Origin: Micropterus salmoides
Taxonomy: Eukaryota > Chordata > Actinopteri > Centrarchiformes > Centrarchidae
NCBI RefSeq assembly: GCF_014851395.1
Contig: NW_024040596.1
Coordinates: 5,482,777-5,546,776, forward strand
DNA length: 64,000 bases
Reading direction: 5' to 3'
Notes under the pieces: generated by a model
What the model was told of the DNA's origin: nothing
The model's database searches: none
The model's input: the letters and a program-made list of their open reading frames with translations, nothing else
Shown: positions 59,801-64,000 of the stretch, piece after piece
Position numbering within the stretch: the stretch's first letter is position 1
Layout: each line of letters opens with the position of its first letter
Program-made: the position numbers and the translations under genes

Positions 59801-62800
59801 TTATTACTGTGAGGCAGTAGTTGAAACTACAAGAAGATTGCTTAAATACTACAGAAGCAGTGAAGAAGGGCAAACGTGATATGTCAAACACACAAATGTC
59901 TAATGTCATGCCATGTAAAAACATTTTCACCATGATAGGGACGGTCCAAGTGCTTCATTGCACGCACACGCACACACGGGAAACATGACAAATTTTTTCC
60001 CCAAGTAAAACTTTAGAGTTTAGGCAGTTTGGGTTTGAGACAGCACTGTGTCATTTCTAGCTGCTTCACTTTCATAGAACAGCATTGTTAATCTCTCTCT
60101 GAGAGATAAAATGCAGACATATGCCGTTTAATAGAAGCTGGTGAATGTCATCAGTGTGAGGGGAAGTTGTCAAGCTGAGGTTAGCCATGGCAGCAACAGC
60201 TACAGTTCACACGGGGAAGGTAGTACATAATATGAGTGCTGCAGTTGCTAAATCAAGACCCTGTATGTAGGTAATACATTTCAGCCTGTCTGCTGCCAGT
60301 AACTTCTTCAGATGAGGTGGATTTTACATTCAGCCTGGTTATAATAGTCTTTTATTCAGAAACAACCACCTTCCCTCCATGTTCAGTGATGAATTGTTGC
60401 AAAGCTTTAAAATGCTGAACAAGCATTCAGCAGAGCCCTGTATTGCGAATGTATTTTAAAATGATGTATTGAATGACTTCATTGCCGTTTGTGCCCGACT
60501 TAAGTGACAGGTCTCAAGCATAGTCACACGATTTTGGTGCCAGCCCTCTCATCATCACCATGTTAAATACTTAGAGTCGAGCATTCGCTTTCCACTCTGT
60601 TCTGTTCATTCAGGCAGCTTATCAATAATTTAAGAGAGACTGGGGAGTGATGATGGCAGAGATCTTCCTCCAGAGACTAGAGTCAGGCCTACAGGTGGAG
60701 GATGGTGTGTTACAGGCCATGCTCTAACTGTGCCCAGGCTGTCAGGGCTCCGAATCAAGAAAAATTATCCTCCTGTGCGATTTGATGCCTGTGCTCCTCG
60801 TCTTGTCTCTGTTCAGCCAACAGCTGATTGATGTGATGTCCTGCGGTCATAGCTGGCCTTGTTCTCTTGCAAACATGACCGAGCAGCAGAGTGTCTGGTG
60901 TTACCGCATCCTTTTATGCCGGCTAGGGTGTCGCTTTGTCTTCTCCTACTTTCACACTTACACTCATGTCACCTGTGTCACCCTGACTTTAAGCCTCTCT
61001 CCATTTGAAGGAGGACTGGTTCAGTGTGACACACTCATGCCCTCAATGGAACCAGCGTCTAGACATATAGCCATATTCTAACCCTGGCCTGCCAACAGAA
61101 AGACTATTTTTCAACCAACAAAGAAAAATCTGGAACATGTCAATCAATAGCATACTGGCGGTGCTACTAATCCCACTCGCCAGCTTAATAATTCATAGTC
61201 AATTAGGGCTGAGAGTCTGAAGCTGTCTTCATGGCACAAGTGCATTTTCAATGATTTATTTCATGAGCTATGCAAGGGGTTTCTTAATTGTTGTTTACTG
61301 CTCGCTACCCGACCACATGTTATTTTTATGCCATCGTGATTACTCCCGGCAGCGCTCAGAGTGCTTGGGAAATGAAGTCCATTAAGGGGTCCTGAGAGCT
61401 GTTTTCCTGTCAAGCGCTATGAAACGTTTCCAAGTTCTAACTGTGCTGCACGAGAACAATAAATCTCATCCAATCTTAAGTGTCACTGGGCGGAAATGAG
61501 AAGCATGAAGAGGTGCAGGTGGTGTATTTTATGGTTCTACAGTGCAGTAAAAAATACCTGCAGTGTTGTACAAAGATTCATTTTTAATAGGGTCCCTGAA
61601 GAACAGTTAAAATTGCAGAAAAAGTGAACTCACATGGAAGGAACATTAAGACCTGCTCAGCTGACAGACCAGTGCCACAAACTGCAGCTTCATGGCGTCA
61701 GAAAAGGACCAGATTTGTCTTCCCCTTGAGCTGCACTAGCTGTTTGTCTGTGTGTGTGTGGCGAAAAAGTGTGAGGACCAAATGCCTAAGATCATTGCTG
61801 ACATAGTATGGCAAGCTGTGTAAGCACCGTCTGAATTCTTATGTGACAGGCGTCTCCTTTGAAAAAAATAGGCGTTTGAATCTGAGAATGGCCCTGCTGC
61901 CTTCCAGCCAACACACTGACGCCTTTTCTTTTTTATTTGACACCTCATGCCTCAGCAAATCCATCGACATAAAGTATCCCTCCTGGCCATCAAAGTATTG
62001 TCTGCACACATGCGACTATTAAATAAACACCCATGTCAGACATTCACACAAACATCTAAACCTCCCCTCTGGTGATTCTGCCCGTGGCCTGGAGGACGCC
62101 GTGAGGTGCTGCGCACAAATTCTGAAGAAAGTGAGAAATGCTGAGGAACAGTGCAGTGTCACAGCAGCACACGGATGTTTCATTTCCCAAACTCTGCCAG
62201 TCTATATTTGCACCTCATTGTCTTTGCATTGAAACGGCGAGGGCAAGCACTGGAGCTCTTTTTTTTTTTTTTTTTGTGTGTGTATTTAAAAACTTGGAGT
62301 GTCTTCGTATTCCTACAGTGTCTTGATTTCTTCACATTCCACGCTAGTGAATGACCTGGGCCTAAGGGACTGTTTTCCTTCTACGCTAATTCCCGATAAG
62401 TGAAGTACGACCCTGGAGAATCCTGGCAGTACTGTGTTTCCATGAGATTTTATTTCACTGTGCCATGTCTGCACCTTCTTTCCACTGAACTCATCATTTG
62501 ACTGTAATTCAGTCCAACAGCTTTAAAGTAACGGTGACAGCAAAGAGACTGTGTTTTGTTTTGTTTTGAGAGAGAGGAAGGGAGCACATACACACTTTAT
62601 TGTGGCCTCTGTGGTATTTCTAGTGACTGATTGCAGCTCTAATTACCAGTTGTTTGTTTTCAGCTGTGTTGACACCTGTTAGACGTGACAGAGGTGAGTT
62701 TAGGCTTCTGCCTGTTAGTGTTGAATTGCTGGAGGGCTCCCTATGTCTGTGTGTGTTTACATATTCCTTGCAGTTTTGATTGCATCACACACACACACAC

Positions 62801-64000
62801 ACACTATGAAAAGTTTTCTTCCTCTTTCTCCTCTGCTATTGACTCTGATGTAAGTCTAAGCCTGCAGGAAGCCTCTGTTTGCATTTCATTTGAGGCTCTG
62901 CTACAGGGAAGAGCCTTTTTTACTGACTTCCACAGCTGACCATGCAAGCTGATGAAGTAAGGATTTAGTAATGTCACTAGAAGCTGGAAAATGTTCAAAG
63001 TCAAGTATTATTTGTGTGTATTGATGTGCCAGGATTTGACTGCTTTTAGCCATATAGCTAGCTAACAGCACGGACAGTGACTTGCAGTGCTAGCTGGTGC
63101 TTTTAAGTTACATAAACATGCTGTGATTTTAGACAATCCAGATGGTTCAAATGAAACCATATTCATTTGATGAAAAACAGACATGTGAGACAACTCTAAA
63201 CTCTTACTTGGAGGAAGCCAGAGCTGTTTTACATCACCACATTGTTTCTCTTACCCACAATAAACCAAATGTTTTTGATTAAGGTTCATATTTGTAACGT
63301 GTTTCAACATATTTTCAGTACTAATAATGTATGTCCCAGAGTTTTAAAGGAGAGTTGTTTTAATGTCATTTCTGCTTTGTAACAACAAGAAGTTTCACTG
63401 CAATTTATTTTCTCAATTGCTGTTGTTGGCTGTGACTTGTGTCCTCTGTGGCTGGCAGCCTCACCTTGGCAGCCATAATCCAGCTCACAGCTGACCATGC
63501 ACATAAAACACACACACAGCAGGTGAAATATGTCCCACAACTCACTGAATATCATTGGGAAGCCTGTTTTAGGTAGCGTGCGCAGGGTTATGCATGTGCA
63601 GTTAGGGTCACAGATAGAGACAAAATGATCATGAAACACCGGGGTCATCGGTTTCTTTGATGGCAGGTTTCAGGTTTTTCTTCTTCCCTAGCCTGTTGAA
63701 GTTCCCCACATGGCCTCAGGTAAACACAGATGAGCTTTGGCACAATAACTGCAGGGAGGAATAATAAGTCTAGAGGACACCAGCCCACGATGACCCCTGA
63801 TTTGGAATATGCCCTGTTTGTGTGTTTGTTTTAAATTTGGAGGTTAACTTGTGTGTTTTCTGTGTCTACCCCTCACAGCCTGACTGTTTGGTGGAAGGAA
63901 TCCTGCCACAACACACCACTGAGGTCTCCAGCTGTGACTCGGTGTGATGAAACCTTAAGAAACAGCTACCCTCTGTCCCTCCTTCGCCTGGCACCTCCAC
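56848..64000. other. Non-coding stretch to the window end
   Basis: It contains a diverged direct duplication (57010-57330 and 57845-58180), a decayed element ending in GTTCAGCCCTAGC near 58985 and an AC microsatellite at about 62786-62804. A CCCCTCACAG acceptor at about 63879 precedes a short open stretch that ends in TGA near 63950; it is too weak to call an exon. No gene is supported. Confidence 0.45.

Noticed and set aside
60782..61081. 99-residue open frame on the + strand
   Set aside because: No domain, no splice context, and a Cys-rich composition typical of chance translation.
1..64000. tRNA, rRNA, CRISPR arrays, operons
   Set aside because: None seen. The sequence is vertebrate nuclear DNA, and the only tRNA-like sequence is the decayed SINE head at 45570.

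Overview
The window is nuclear DNA from a ray-finned fish, probably a percomorph. Genes have introns with GT/AG borders and lie far apart in AT-rich DNA full of microsatellites and fish-type repeats (a Tc1-like transposon, MITE-like DNA elements, LINE 3' ends, a tRNA-derived SINE). Two genes are clearly recognisable. A connexin of the Cx43.4/Cx45 (gamma) group lies on the + strand, coding 11083-12352, with a likely non-coding first exon near 4.5 kb. A lactase-phlorizin hydrolase gene (lct) lies on the - strand, 26906 down to 15089. The two genes converge on a short intergenic gap.

lct can be traced as 17 coding exons totalling about 1900 codons once small deletions are allowed for: signal peptide, four glycoside hydrolase family 1 (GH1) units, a membrane anchor and a short tail. 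Unit IV keeps both catalytic glutamates. Unit III keeps the nucleophile but has Gln in place of the acid/base Glu. Unit II has lost both, and unit I is a degenerate half-unit. Four small deletions break the lct frame (three of 1 base, one of 2 bases), and a fifth deletion of 1 base breaks the connexin. Because all five are tiny deletions and they hit two unrelated genes, sequence error is the leading explanation. Real decay of lct cannot be excluded from the sequence alone.

Upstream of lct, in the opposite orientation (28.19-30.28 kb, + strand), lies a broken partial second copy of lct. Parts of exon 1 and exon 6 are nearly identical to the real gene, while the exon 5 part is strongly diverged. 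Between the two copies is a pair of exon-like segments (27687-28059, - strand) that I could not identify.

From 30.3 kb to 64 kb I find no convincing conserved gene. There is one weak candidate for a small secreted protein (37352-37735), a GC-richer promoter-like stretch (52.1-53.1 kb), a LINE 3' end (39.6-40.15 kb), a composite nest of repeats (45.35-46.0 kb), a decayed Tc1-like transposon with long inverted repeats (55.6-56.85 kb), a diverged direct duplication (57.0/57.85 kb) and many microsatellites. No rRNA, tRNA or CRISPR array was seen, and nothing looks prokaryotic.
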